Shown here: positions 1 to 6,750 of the stretch, one piece after another
Layout: each line of letters opens with the position of its first letter
Numbering within the stretch: position 1 is the stretch's first letter
Source of the DNA: Oribacterium sp.
Lineage (GTDB): Bacteria; Bacillota_A; Clostridia; Lachnospirales; Lachnospiraceae
Length of the DNA stretch: 12,331 nt
Assembly: GCA_017940955.1 (NCBI GenBank)
Contig: JAGAXP010000295.1
Span: forward strand, 1-12,331
Reading direction: 5' to 3'
Translations under genes and position numbers: made by a program
The notes under the pieces: model-generated
What the model was told of the DNA's origin: nothing
Database searches by the model: none
Seen by the model: the letters and a program-made list of their open reading frames with translations, nothing else

Positions 1-106
1 GCAATGGTTCGCGAAGACCGTGGTCGGCTCTTTTCCCCACCATCCGGAGTTATTGGAACCACTAATTGACCTTAAAACTCAGAATTCAGAATATAAGTCA
101 ATGTAA
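1..106. other. Possible truncated gene at the left edge, strand unresolved
   Basis: The plus strand is open from base 2 to a TAA at 104-106 (34 codons, reading through a WFAKTVVGSFPHHPELLEPL stretch), which would be the C-terminal tail of a gene lying mainly outside the window. On the minus strand a GTG at 62-60 follows an AAGG with 7-nt spacing and stays open to the edge (about 20 codons). I recognise neither peptide, and such short open stretches can arise by chance. The plus-frame stop falls inside the first unit of the 53-bp repeat array. No function is proposed. Confidence 0.2.
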
Positions 107-427
107 CCTGCCATTCAGAATGACCCAAATCCTGATTACCTAAAATTGAGTCATTATAACCTGCTATTCAGAATGACCCAAATCCTGATTACCTAAAATT
201 GAGTCAATGTAACCTGCTATTCAGAATGACCCAAATCCTGATTATCTAAAATTGAGTCATTATAACCTGCTATTCAGAATGACCCAAATCCTGATTATCT
301 AAAATTGAGTCATTATAACCTGCTATTCAGAATGACCCAAATCCTGATTATCTGAAATTGAGTCATTATAACCAGCCATTCAGGATGACTCAAATGCTGG
401 TAACCGGAATATGGGTCAATGTAATGC
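95..427. repeat. 53-bp tandem repeat array, six units plus a partial seventh
   Basis: Units begin at 95, 148, 201, 254, 307 and 360, exactly 53 bp apart, and a partial unit begins at 413. Units 2 to 5 are nearly identical; units 1 and 6 and the partial copy have diverged, the usual pattern of a minisatellite growing from its middle. A short block near the start of each unit alternates between two versions (CATTATAA or CAATGTAA). Each unit also has an internal dyad (GAGTCATT facing AATGACCC) with a second CTG/CAG pairing inside. The period is not a multiple of three and all frames contain stops, so it is not a coding repeat. There are no unique spacers, so it is not a CRISPR array. Confidence 0.93.
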
Positions 428-452
428 CTTGTTCACTGCGAAAATAAGGCAT
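424..452. other. Small inverted repeat, 7-bp arms
   Basis: ATGCCTT (424-430) is perfectly complementary to AAGGCAT (446-452) around a 15-nt loop. It sits between the repeat array and the asd terminator. There is no T-run on either side, so it is not a terminator by itself. Its role is unknown. Confidence 0.35.
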
Positions 453-469
453 CCTGGCTGAACTGTTAC

Positions 470-542
470 AAAAAAGATCCGGCAGACATCCAATATAAAA
501 CGTTAATCATTGACGTTTTTTATATTGGATGTCTGCCGGATC
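470..542 (-). terminator. Intrinsic terminator of asd with an exceptionally long stem
   Basis: The arm at 476-503 pairs with 513-542 over all 28 of its bases; the only defect is two extra T in the right arm within an A/T run. The loop is 9 nt (504-512). Read on the minus strand the hairpin is followed by six T (475-470), which is the arrangement of a Rho-independent terminator. It lies 44 nt after the asd stop codon. On the plus strand no T-run follows, so it is directional. Most intrinsic terminators have stems well under 15 bp, so a derived mobile palindrome is a possible origin. Confidence 0.85.
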
Positions 543-586
543 AGAATTACATGTCACCGGCTGAACTACTTAATTCAGAATCCGTT

Positions 587-1669
587 TTATTTCTTTGTAA
601 TATATCCCTTGGCTGCAAGGTACTCTGCCGCCTCAACTCCACCGCCTGCTGCGCCGCGAAGTGTATTGTGGCTGAGACCTACAAACTTCCAGTCATAGAT
701 GGAATCCTCACGGATTCGCCCGATGGAGATACCCATACCTCTCTCGTAATTAACATCGAGAGCAACCTGCGGACGATTATCATCCTCAAGATACTGTATA
801 AAGTGCTCGGGAGCTGAAGGAAGCTTAAGTGCCTGAGGCTCACCTGAATACTCTCTCAGCGCCTGTACAAGCTCTTCCTTTGTCGGGTTCTTGCGGAACT
901 TAACAAATACTGTTGCAGTGTGTCCATTGAGGATAGGAACACGGATGCACTGTGCGGAGATCCTGATATCCTCAGCAAGCTCGATATGATCACCCTTAAA
1001 GGTACCAAGTACTCTCAAAGGCTCCTTCTCTGACTTTTCTTCCTCACCGCCGATATATGGAATGATATTATGCTCCATTTCAGGCCATGACTCAAAGTTC
1101 TTTCCTGCGCCGGAAATAGCCTGATATGTGGAAACGATAACCTCGTATGGCTCGAACTTACGCCATGCGGCAAGAGCCGGTGCATATGACTGAATGGAAC
1201 AGTTAGGCTTAACAGCGATAAATCCGCGGGTTGTACCGAGTCTCTTCTTCTGAGCCTCGATAAGCTGATAATGATCCGGGTTGATCTCAGGTACTACCAT
1301 AGGAACATCCGGTGTCCATCTGTGAGCAGAATTGTTGGAGACAACCGGAGTTTCTGTCTTGGCATAAGCCTCCTCAAAAACACGGATCTCATCCTTCTTC
1401 ATATCTACTGCAGAAAATACAAAATCGACGTCCTTTACAACTTCATCAATCTTGGAAACGTCCTTTACGATCATGCCCTTAACCGACTCGGGCATCGGAA
1501 CATCAAGCTTCCATCTTCCTTCAACCGCCTTCTCATAGGTCTGTCCTGCAGATCTTGGTGAAGCAGCAAGTGTTGTAAGCTCAAACCATGGGTGATTCTC
1601 AAGAAGTGTGATGAATCTCTGTCCAACCATACCTGTTGCACCGAGAACGCCAACTTTTAATTTCTCCAT
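587..1669 (-). CDS. asd: Aspartate-semialdehyde dehydrogenase
   Basis: Catalyses NADPH-dependent reduction of L-aspartyl-4-phosphate to L-aspartate-4-semialdehyde in the cytosol, the branch point to lysine/diaminopimelate, threonine, methionine and isoleucine. The 360-residue protein has the length and motifs of the archaeal/fungal-type family rather than the E. coli type. It shows the N-terminal dinucleotide-binding loop GATGMVGQRF (10-19), the catalytic cysteine Cys157 in KPNCS, TYQAISGAGK (181-190) and the probable active-site His250 in ILNGHTATVF. The ATG at 1669 is chosen because AGGAG lies 9 nt upstream and the homologous N-terminus (MEKLKVGVLG) begins there; a GTG at 1705 would add 12 residues that include the ribosome binding site itself. 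It is monocistronic, with its own promoter about 170 bp upstream and its own terminator. Function is certain by motif; subclass is inferred. Confidence 0.95.
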   Translation of the reverse strand: MEKLKVGVLGATGMVGQRFITLLENHPWFELTTLAASPRSAGQTYEKAVEGRWKLDVPMPESVKGMIVKDVSKIDEVVKDVDFVFSAVDMKKDEIRVFEEAYAKTETPVVSNNSAHRWTPDVPMVVPEINPDHYQLIEAQKKRLGTTRGFIAVKPNCSIQSYAPALAAWRKFEPYEVIVSTYQAISGAGKNFESWPEMEHNIIPYIGGEEEKSEKEPLRVLGTFKGDHIELAEDIRISAQCIRVPILNGHTATVFVKFRKNPTKEELVQALREYSGEPQALKLPSAPEHFIQYLEDDNRPQVALDVNYERGMGISIGRIREDSIYDWKFVGLSHNTLRGAAGGGVEAAEYLAAKGYITKK

Positions 1670-1678
1670 AACTGTTTT

Positions 1679-1683
1679 CTCCT
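1679..1683 (-). promoter_or_regulatory. Ribosome binding site that fixes the asd start
   Basis: AGGAG on the minus strand (within AGAGGAGA, 1685-1678) lies 9 nt before the ATG at 1669. The in-frame upstream GTG at 1705 has no comparable site, so translation starts at 1669. Confidence 0.85.
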
Positions 1684-1699
1684 CTTCTATAGACGCACT

Positions 1700-1790
1700 T
1701 TTCACCGATTGCTTCTGACAAACAAAGGCCTGGCATCTCGGTTCTATAAATGCCTGTTATTCACCGGTTATTTCCGACATACAGATGCCG
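1700..1790 (-). promoter_or_regulatory. Structured asd leader with paired and repeated segments
   Basis: The predicted asd transcript has a leader of about 160 nt. In it GGCATCT (1789-1783) can pair with AGATGCC (1738-1732). A second GGCAT copy (around 1755-1751) could compete for the same ATGCC. An imperfect 20-bp direct repeat occurs at 1701-1720 and 1760-1779 (TTCACCG then a variable core then GACA on the plus strand). I see no match to the lysine riboswitch or to the T-box GGTGGNACCGCG signature. Pairings are seen; a regulatory role is inference. Confidence 0.35.
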
Positions 1791-1836
1791 ATATATTCAG
1801 CCCTTCTGATTAATGCAAAAAATATCCCTTTGCTCT

Positions 1837-1865
1837 TTTATATTACTAAAAGCTATGTAAATCAA
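1837..1865 (-). promoter_or_regulatory. Sigma-A-type promoter of asd
   Basis: On the minus strand TTGATT (1865-1860) and TATAAA (1842-1837) are separated by exactly 17 bp, matching 4/6 and 5/6 of the consensus boxes. Transcription would begin near 1830 and give a leader of about 160 nt to the asd start. It lies between the parC stop and asd, which supports separate transcription of asd. Confidence 0.6.
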
Positions 1866-1948
1866 TAAACTTTTAATTATATCTAGTTTAAGCTATGGCT
1901 ATAACGTGAATTATATGTCGATTTTTTTACCATAACCCGCGATTATGT

Positions 1949-4186
1949 TTAATGTTTAGTCCCTTTTCCTGCCCTGTTGGCAAGCTTAAGTCTGTTAAGT
2001 GACAGCATCTTTCCGTTTACCTTTATATCCACAGGATCAACGCCCATAAGGTAGACATCTCTCAGCTCATCACCCTTTCCGAGTTTGATGGCAACAACTC
2101 CCTTACTGTTCTTCTTCTGTAAAGGTACATCACTGAGAGAGCATCTCAGGAAATAACCGTCTCCGGTTCTGAATACGATGTCCGTCTCATAACCCATCAC
2201 CTGAATGCTTACCACTTTATCACCATCGTTAAGCTTTGTGGCAGCCACAAGCTTGTTCGCGGTTTCAAACTCGCTTGCCTCAACCAGCTTCACCATAGCG
2301 TCCTTTGTAGCGAATACAAGAGTCTTGCCGTTAAGTACCGATTTGACATTTACATAAACGATCTCTTCGTCATTTGCATTGTACTTACTGATATTGTCGA
2401 TAGGTATACCCTTGTCCTTGAATTTACCGAGAGGCACATCCTGGCACTTTATCTGATGCATATTGCCCTTATCGGTAAATATAAGCACTCTGTCTGTCGA
2501 CTTACACTTGAAGATAAACCTGCTTTCGGACTCAAGAGCTTCCTGATTACGCTGGTAAGTAGCATCATCTATCATCTTGCAGTATCCAAACTTGTCCTGA
2601 ACATAGTATCCGTCTATTTCCTGGACTTCCTTATCATTGAATACCGCTTCCCTGCCGTCCTCTATAAGAGTTCTTCTGGGCTTTGCATACTGGGACTTTA
2701 TGAACATAAGGTCTTCGGAGATAACCTCATTCATACGGTCACGGCTTCCAAGGATACCCCTGTACTCCTTTATCTTCTTGAGAGTCTCTGCATGACGCTT
2801 TTTCAGTTCGATAAGCTCGAGACCGATGAGCTTGCTGAGCTTCATGTCCAGGATTGCCTGAGCCTGCCGCTCTGTAAATGTAAACTCCCTGATGGTTGCT
2901 TCAAACTCTTTATCTCTGTCACGGAACTTAATGCCTTCAATGTCTCCCGTCATAAGAGCTTTCTTTGCATCAGCCTGGGACTTACAGCTTCTGAGAAGTG
3001 CAATGATGGCATCAATAAGGTCAACTGCCTTGATGAGACCGTCCTGAATCTCCTTCTTGTCTATCTCGGCATCAAGTAAATTCTTGTACTTCTTTCCGAG
3101 AATTTCATACTGGAACTTAAGGTATGCCTTGATGATTCCGCGAAGAGACATGGTCTCCGGGCGTCCTTCATTGATGGCAAGCATATTTACGCCGAAGGTA
3201 TCCTCCAGCTTTGTTTTCTTATAAAGGACGTTCTGTATTCTTTCAATGTCAGCGCCATTCTTAAGGTCAAGTACGATGCGGATACCGTTCTTATCTGACT
3301 GGTTGGAAATGTCTGTGATTTCGGGAAGCACTCTGTTCTCCACAAGCTGTGCTGTATCCTGCATGAACTTCATGATACCCTGACCGATCATGGTGTATGG
3401 TATCTCAGTCACCACAAGCTTATCTCTGTCGGATCTTCCTTCCTTCTTTTCGAATACAAGCTTTCCTCTGAGCTTCAGCTTTCCCGTTCCGGAACGGTAA
3501 ATATCCACAAGCTCTGACTTGTTGGCGATGATTCCGCCTGTAGGAAAATCAGGTCCCTTAAGATACTCCATCATATCGGCAGTTCCCATGGCAGGATTTC
3601 TGAGATAAGCAAGGATAAGGTCAATGATCTCTCCCAGATTGTGGCTTGGTGTTGATGTAGCCATACCTACTGCGATACCCTCGGAACCATTCAAAAGGAA
3701 ATAGGGGATTCTGGCAGGAAGCACAACCGGCTCAGTCAATGTCTCGTCATAGTTCGCCTGGAACTCCACTGACTTATCAAGATCTGCCAGCATGCAGTCG
3801 TCGGTAAACTTTTCAAGCTTCGCCTCTGTATATCGTGGAGCCGCTGCGGAATCTCCCTCTATGGAACCGAAATTACCCTGTCCATGGATAACCGGCTGCA
3901 TACGTTTGAAATCCTGTGCCATGACTACCAGTGTATCGTATATGGATGCATCTCCGTGAGGGTGATACTTACCCATGGTGTCACCCACTATACGGGCTGA
4001 CTTGTAGGTTGGGTGGTCATGGTTAGCATGAAGCTGATCCATGTCGAAAAGTACTCTTCTCTGTACCGGCTTAAGCCCGTCACGAATATCCGGTACCGCT
4101 CTTGACGTGATAACGCTCATGGAATAATCCAGGTAGCTTTTCTGCATCTCCTCCGAATATTCGGTTGTTAAAATCTGTTCTGCCAT
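1949..4186 (-). CDS. parC: DNA topoisomerase IV subunit A
   Basis: Breakage-reunion subunit of a type IIA topoisomerase, which with ParE decatenates daughter chromosomes and relaxes supercoils. The 745-residue protein has the winged-helix/tower region at the N-terminus with catalytic Tyr119 preceded by Arg118 (AAPRYTEAKL), the GKYHPHGD segment (72-79), a coiled-coil region around residues 380-500 and a C-terminal beta-pinwheel region. No GyrA box (QRRGGKG-type) is seen in the C-terminal part, which favours ParC over GyrA. The residue equivalent to E. coli GyrA Ser83 is Ala80, followed by Ser81 and Asp84. Translation starts at ATG 4186 with AAGGA about 8 nt upstream. It follows parE by 138 bp on the same strand, so the two are probably cotranscribed. 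The gyrA alternative is less likely given gene pairing and the missing box. Confidence 0.88.
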   Translation of the reverse strand: MAEQILTTEYSEEMQKSYLDYSMSVITSRAVPDIRDGLKPVQRRVLFDMDQLHANHDHPTYKSARIVGDTMGKYHPHGDASIYDTLVVMAQDFKRMQPVIHGQGNFGSIEGDSAAAPRYTEAKLEKFTDDCMLADLDKSVEFQANYDETLTEPVVLPARIPYFLLNGSEGIAVGMATSTPSHNLGEIIDLILAYLRNPAMGTADMMEYLKGPDFPTGGIIANKSELVDIYRSGTGKLKLRGKLVFEKKEGRSDRDKLVVTEIPYTMIGQGIMKFMQDTAQLVENRVLPEITDISNQSDKNGIRIVLDLKNGADIERIQNVLYKKTKLEDTFGVNMLAINEGRPETMSLRGIIKAYLKFQYEILGKKYKNLLDAEIDKKEIQDGLIKAVDLIDAIIALLRSCKSQADAKKALMTGDIEGIKFRDRDKEFEATIREFTFTERQAQAILDMKLSKLIGLELIELKKRHAETLKKIKEYRGILGSRDRMNEVISEDLMFIKSQYAKPRRTLIEDGREAVFNDKEVQEIDGYYVQDKFGYCKMIDDATYQRNQEALESESRFIFKCKSTDRVLIFTDKGNMHQIKCQDVPLGKFKDKGIPIDNISKYNANDEEIVYVNVKSVLNGKTLVFATKDAMVKLVEASEFETANKLVAATKLNDGDKVVSIQVMGYETDIVFRTGDGYFLRCSLSDVPLQKKNSKGVVAIKLGKGDELRDVYLMGVDPVDIKVNGKMLSLNRLKLANRAGKGTKH

Positions 4187-4226
4187 AATTAATCCTTAAT
4201 TATATCTATTCTCTTTACTTTGGGGC

Positions 4227-4256
4227 TCACAGTCATCATTTGTGTGATGCCTGTGA
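4227..4256. other. Hairpin between parE and parC
   Basis: TCACAG (4227-4232) pairs with CTGTGA (4251-4256); inside, after a 2x2 internal loop, ATCA (4235-4238) pairs with TGAT (4245-4248) around a 6-nt loop. No T-run follows on the minus strand, so it is unlikely to stop transcription. It could be an mRNA-processing or stability element that sets the ParE:ParC ratio, or a protein-binding dyad. The role is inference. Confidence 0.45.
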
Positions 4257-4324
4257 ATTCTGCTTACATAGGACGTTTTTTACAAAACCGCCATATACGA
4301 AAAATATATCTGATGAACTGTTTC

Positions 4325-6250
4325 TTAGGCGTCAATCTCAGCCTCATCAGCATGATCGTGAATGAAATCGCGGCGCGGTCCAACTTCTGATCCCATAAGC
4401 ATGCTGGTAACCTCAGATGCCAGACGTCCATCCTCTATCTCAACTCTCTTTAAAATTCTGTTTTCCGGATTGAGGGTTGTCTCCCAAAGCTGTTCCGGAT
4501 TCATCTCACCAAGACCCTTGAATCGCTTCAGCTCATAGCTTCCAACCTTGTGGTTCTTCTGATACTTTACAAGTGCAGATTCATCATAAAGGTACTCCGG
4601 TGCCTCTTTTTTATTGTGAGGTATAGCCTGATAAAGCGGAGGCATGGAAACATAAACATGTCCCTCTGTGATAAGGTCAGGCATAAATCTGTAAAGGAAG
4701 GTAAGGAGCAGGGTATCGATATGTGAACCATCAACATCCGCATCGGTCATAAGGATGATCTTGTCATAGCGGAGTTTTGTGATATCAAAGTCATTGCCGT
4801 AGCCCTCTGAGAATCCGCAGCCAAAGGTGTTGATCATGGTCTTGATCTCAGCATTGGCAAGGACCTTATCTATGGAAGCTTTCTCTACGTTCAGGATCTT
4901 TCCACGAAGGGGAAGGATGGCCTGGGTGCGTCTGTCTCTGTGATTCTTTGCAGAACCTCCCGCAGAATCTCCCTCTACGATGAAAATCTCACACTCCTCC
5001 GGATTTTTGGAAATGCAGTTCGCAAGTTTTCCGTTTGAGTCAAAACTGTATTTTGACTTGCTGAGCATATTGCTCCTGGCTTTCTGTTCCTGCTTTCTGA
5101 TCTTCGCTGATTTCTCTGCGCAGGTTATGATAGACTTTACAACCTCTACATTTCTGTCAAAATAATGCTGAAGCTCGGAATCCACTATGGATGCAACATG
5201 CTTTCCTGCCTCCTGGCTTGCAAGCTTGGTTTTGGTCTGTCCTTCAAAAATAGGATCCGGATACTTTACGGCAACTACAGCCATCATACCGTTACGGGTA
5301 TCGGCACCGGTGAAGTTATCATCCTTTTCCTTGAGGAGTCCAAGCTGTCTTGCATAGCTGTTTATAAGCTGGGCAAACTTGGTCTTGAAGCCCGTGATAT
5401 GGGTTCCGCCCTCCTGGGTGAAAATGTTGTTACAGAAGCCGTGAACATTCTCCTCAAAGTCATCCGTAAACTGGATACAGCACTCAAGGGTTGTTCCCTC
5501 AGACTCACCCTTGAAGTAAATCTCGGGAGTAACCTTTTCCTTCTCTTTATTTACATCCTTGACAAAGGCAATGATTCCTTCAGGCTCATGGAATTCCTTA
5601 ATAACAGGAACTTCATCTCTGTTATCCCGATAATGGATGGTAAGCTCCGGGTTAAGGTATGCAGTCTCATGAAGTCTTGACTGAAGCCAGTCCTCCTTGA
5701 ATCTTGTCTTTTCAAATATCTCCGGATCGGGGATAAAGGTTGTCTCTGTTCCTGTCTCCTTTGTCTTTCCCACAACAGGGAGAAGTCCCTTAACAAGCTC
5801 TGTTGTCGGTTTTCCGCGCTCATAGGTATCTTCCGAAATCTTTCCGTCCTGATAAACACGGATTCTCAGGTAGGATGACAGAGCATTAACAACTGATGAA
5901 CCTACACCGTGAAGACCGCCGGAGGTTTTGTATGCCTTGCTGTCGAACTTTCCGCCGGCATGAAGGGTTGTAAGGACTACTCGCTCTGCGGAAACTCCCT
6001 TCTGATGCATGCCTACAGGGATTCCTCGACCATCATCACGAACGGTACAGGAGCCATCCTTTCCCAATGTTATCCATATATTCTTGGCATATCCCGCCAG
6101 ATGCTCATCCACCGAATTGTCCAGGATTTCGTAGATGAGGTGATTGAGACCTCTGGAACCTACGGAACCGATGTACATACCGGGTCTCACTCTAACCGGT
6201 TCAAGTCCCTCCAGGACCGTGATACTCGACGCATCGTATTTCTCTGCCAT
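4325..6250 (-). CDS. parE: DNA topoisomerase IV subunit B
   Basis: ATPase subunit of topoisomerase IV, partner of ParC. The 641-residue protein runs as GHKL ATPase domain (about 1-215), transducer (about 220-390) and TOPRIM domain (about 420-540). Visible motifs are YEILDNSVDE with the probable catalytic base Glu41 and Asn45 for Mg-ATP, DDGRGIP (72-78), the ATP-lid segment GGLHGVGSSVVNALS (111-125), the TOPRIM EGDSAGGSAK (426-435) and DADVDGSH (503-510) metal ligands, and PLRGKILNVEKA. The length is normal for ParE and for short GyrB. The start ATG at 6250 has AAGGAG 6 nt upstream. The linker after SAK reads NHRDRRTQ, where many homologues have QGRDR; this looks like ordinary variation. The gene lies directly upstream of parC on the same strand. 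The name parE rather than gyrB rests on the pairing and on the absence of dnaA/recF neighbours. Confidence 0.88.
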   Translation of the reverse strand: MAEKYDASSITVLEGLEPVRVRPGMYIGSVGSRGLNHLIYEILDNSVDEHLAGYAKNIWITLGKDGSCTVRDDGRGIPVGMHQKGVSAERVVLTTLHAGGKFDSKAYKTSGGLHGVGSSVVNALSSYLRIRVYQDGKISEDTYERGKPTTELVKGLLPVVGKTKETGTETTFIPDPEIFEKTRFKEDWLQSRLHETAYLNPELTIHYRDNRDEVPVIKEFHEPEGIIAFVKDVNKEKEKVTPEIYFKGESEGTTLECCIQFTDDFEENVHGFCNNIFTQEGGTHITGFKTKFAQLINSYARQLGLLKEKDDNFTGADTRNGMMAVVAVKYPDPIFEGQTKTKLASQEAGKHVASIVDSELQHYFDRNVEVVKSIITCAEKSAKIRKQEQKARSNMLSKSKYSFDSNGKLANCISKNPEECEIFIVEGDSAGGSAKNHRDRRTQAILPLRGKILNVEKASIDKVLANAEIKTMINTFGCGFSEGYGNDFDITKLRYDKIILMTDADVDGSHIDTLLLTFLYRFMPDLITEGHVYVSMPPLYQAIPHNKKEAPEYLYDESALVKYQKNHKVGSYELKRFKGLGEMNPEQLWETTLNPENRILKRVEIEDGRLASEVTSMLMGSEVGPRRDFIHDHADEAEIDA

Positions 6251-6270
6251 TTAAAACTCCTTAAAACTCG

Positions 6271-6291
6271 TGCATTGCAAAATGCAATGCA
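6271..6291. promoter_or_regulatory. Perfect 9-bp palindrome just before the parE ribosome binding site
   Basis: TGCATTGCA (6271-6279) and TGCAATGCA (6283-6291) are exact inverse complements around a 3-nt AAA centre, ending 9 nt upstream of the parE AAGGAG. It may act as a hairpin in the parE mRNA leader or as an operator bound by a dimeric protein. The symmetry is seen; the role is inferred. Confidence 0.5.
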
Positions 6292-6307
6292 ATAATTATT
6301 ATTAATC

Positions 6308-6333
6308 AGGCAGGGAATGCTTTCCCCCTACCT
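6308..6333 (-). promoter_or_regulatory. Stem-loop in the parE leader
   Basis: On the minus strand AGGTAGGG with AA (6333-6322) pairs with TTCCCTGCCT (6317-6308) around a short loop, using one G-U pair and a two-G bulge. It is followed by A/T-rich DNA that is not a T-run. With CCGCTG/CAGCGG (6408-6413 and 6374-6379) and the nearby palindrome it makes the roughly 180-nt parE leader strongly structured. Confidence 0.4.
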
Positions 6334-6436
6334 GTCTGCAGACCGTCTATCCGCGAAGCTGATATCTTCATTTCAGCGGTACGCAGATATCAAAATACAG
6401 CAAAATCCCGCTGCTTTTTTGCACGCAATTTCTTGA

Positions 6437-6466
6437 ACTATATCATAAATATGACATTTTTATCAA
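6437..6466 (-). promoter_or_regulatory. Predicted promoter of parE-parC
   Basis: On the minus strand TTGATA (6466-6461) and TATAGT (6442-6437) are separated by 18 bp. The start would be near 6430, leaving a leader of about 180 nt. No other comparably good pair was seen between here and parE. Confidence 0.5.
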
Positions 6467-6750
6467 GCTGTGGCATTTTATCAAAACCACCTGCTTTCTT
6501 AATAATACCCTCTCTTCTCCGAATTTTCCACACGTACGTTCTTTTTTATACTTACGTTTTTCTTACATATCCGTCGGTCTCCTTCATCCGAAATCACATC
6601 CAGGGATATGATGTTCCAAATTTATGTATTTTTGAAAATAATATTTATTTTATTAACCGAGATGATATAATGAATTCATCAGGTTACGTGACACGGATCA
6701 TAGAATATGATCAAATTATGTTTCATCTGGAAACAGGATAAGGAGTAAAA
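6467..6750. other. Divergent intergenic region, right part
   Basis: This AT-rich spacer separates parE from the phosphoribosyltransferase-fold gene. Besides the two predicted promoters I see no conserved RNA, repeat or gene. Short open frames on both strands lack a ribosome binding site and overlap the promoters. Confidence 0.6.
6663..6671 (+). promoter_or_regulatory. Extended -10 promoter of the phosphoribosyltransferase-fold gene
   Basis: TGATATAAT is a perfect extended -10 element (TGnTATAAT). No good -35 box lies 16-18 bp upstream, which is typical of extended -10 promoters. The start would be near 6678, giving a leader of about 73 nt. Confidence 0.5.

Noticed and set aside
95..427. CRISPR array
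   Set aside because: The whole 53-bp period is repeated; there are no unique spacers between conserved repeats and no cas genes.
1670..1836. Lysine riboswitch or T-box upstream of asd
   Set aside because: Neither the conserved lysine-box core nor the T-box GGTGGNACCGCG element and specifier stem could be found.
1890..1948. Terminator after parC
   Set aside because: A 5-bp CATAA/TTATG stem exists but is weak and is not followed by T on the minus strand.
2456..3079. 207-codon plus-strand open frame
   Set aside because: Lies wholly opposite parC, whose motifs are unambiguous; no ribosome binding site or recognisable protein.
5165..5680. 171-codon plus-strand open frame
   Set aside because: Antisense to the conserved core of parE; a shadow of its codon use.
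1949..6250. Assignment as gyrA-gyrB instead of parC-parE
   Set aside because: No GyrA box is visible in the C-terminal region and no dnaA/recF neighbours are present; kept only as a minor alternative.
6433..6741. 102-codon plus-strand open frame before the phosphoribosyltransferase-fold gene
   Set aside because: It starts at TTG without a ribosome binding site, overlaps the parE promoter and contains the promoter of the following gene; the peptide resembles no family.
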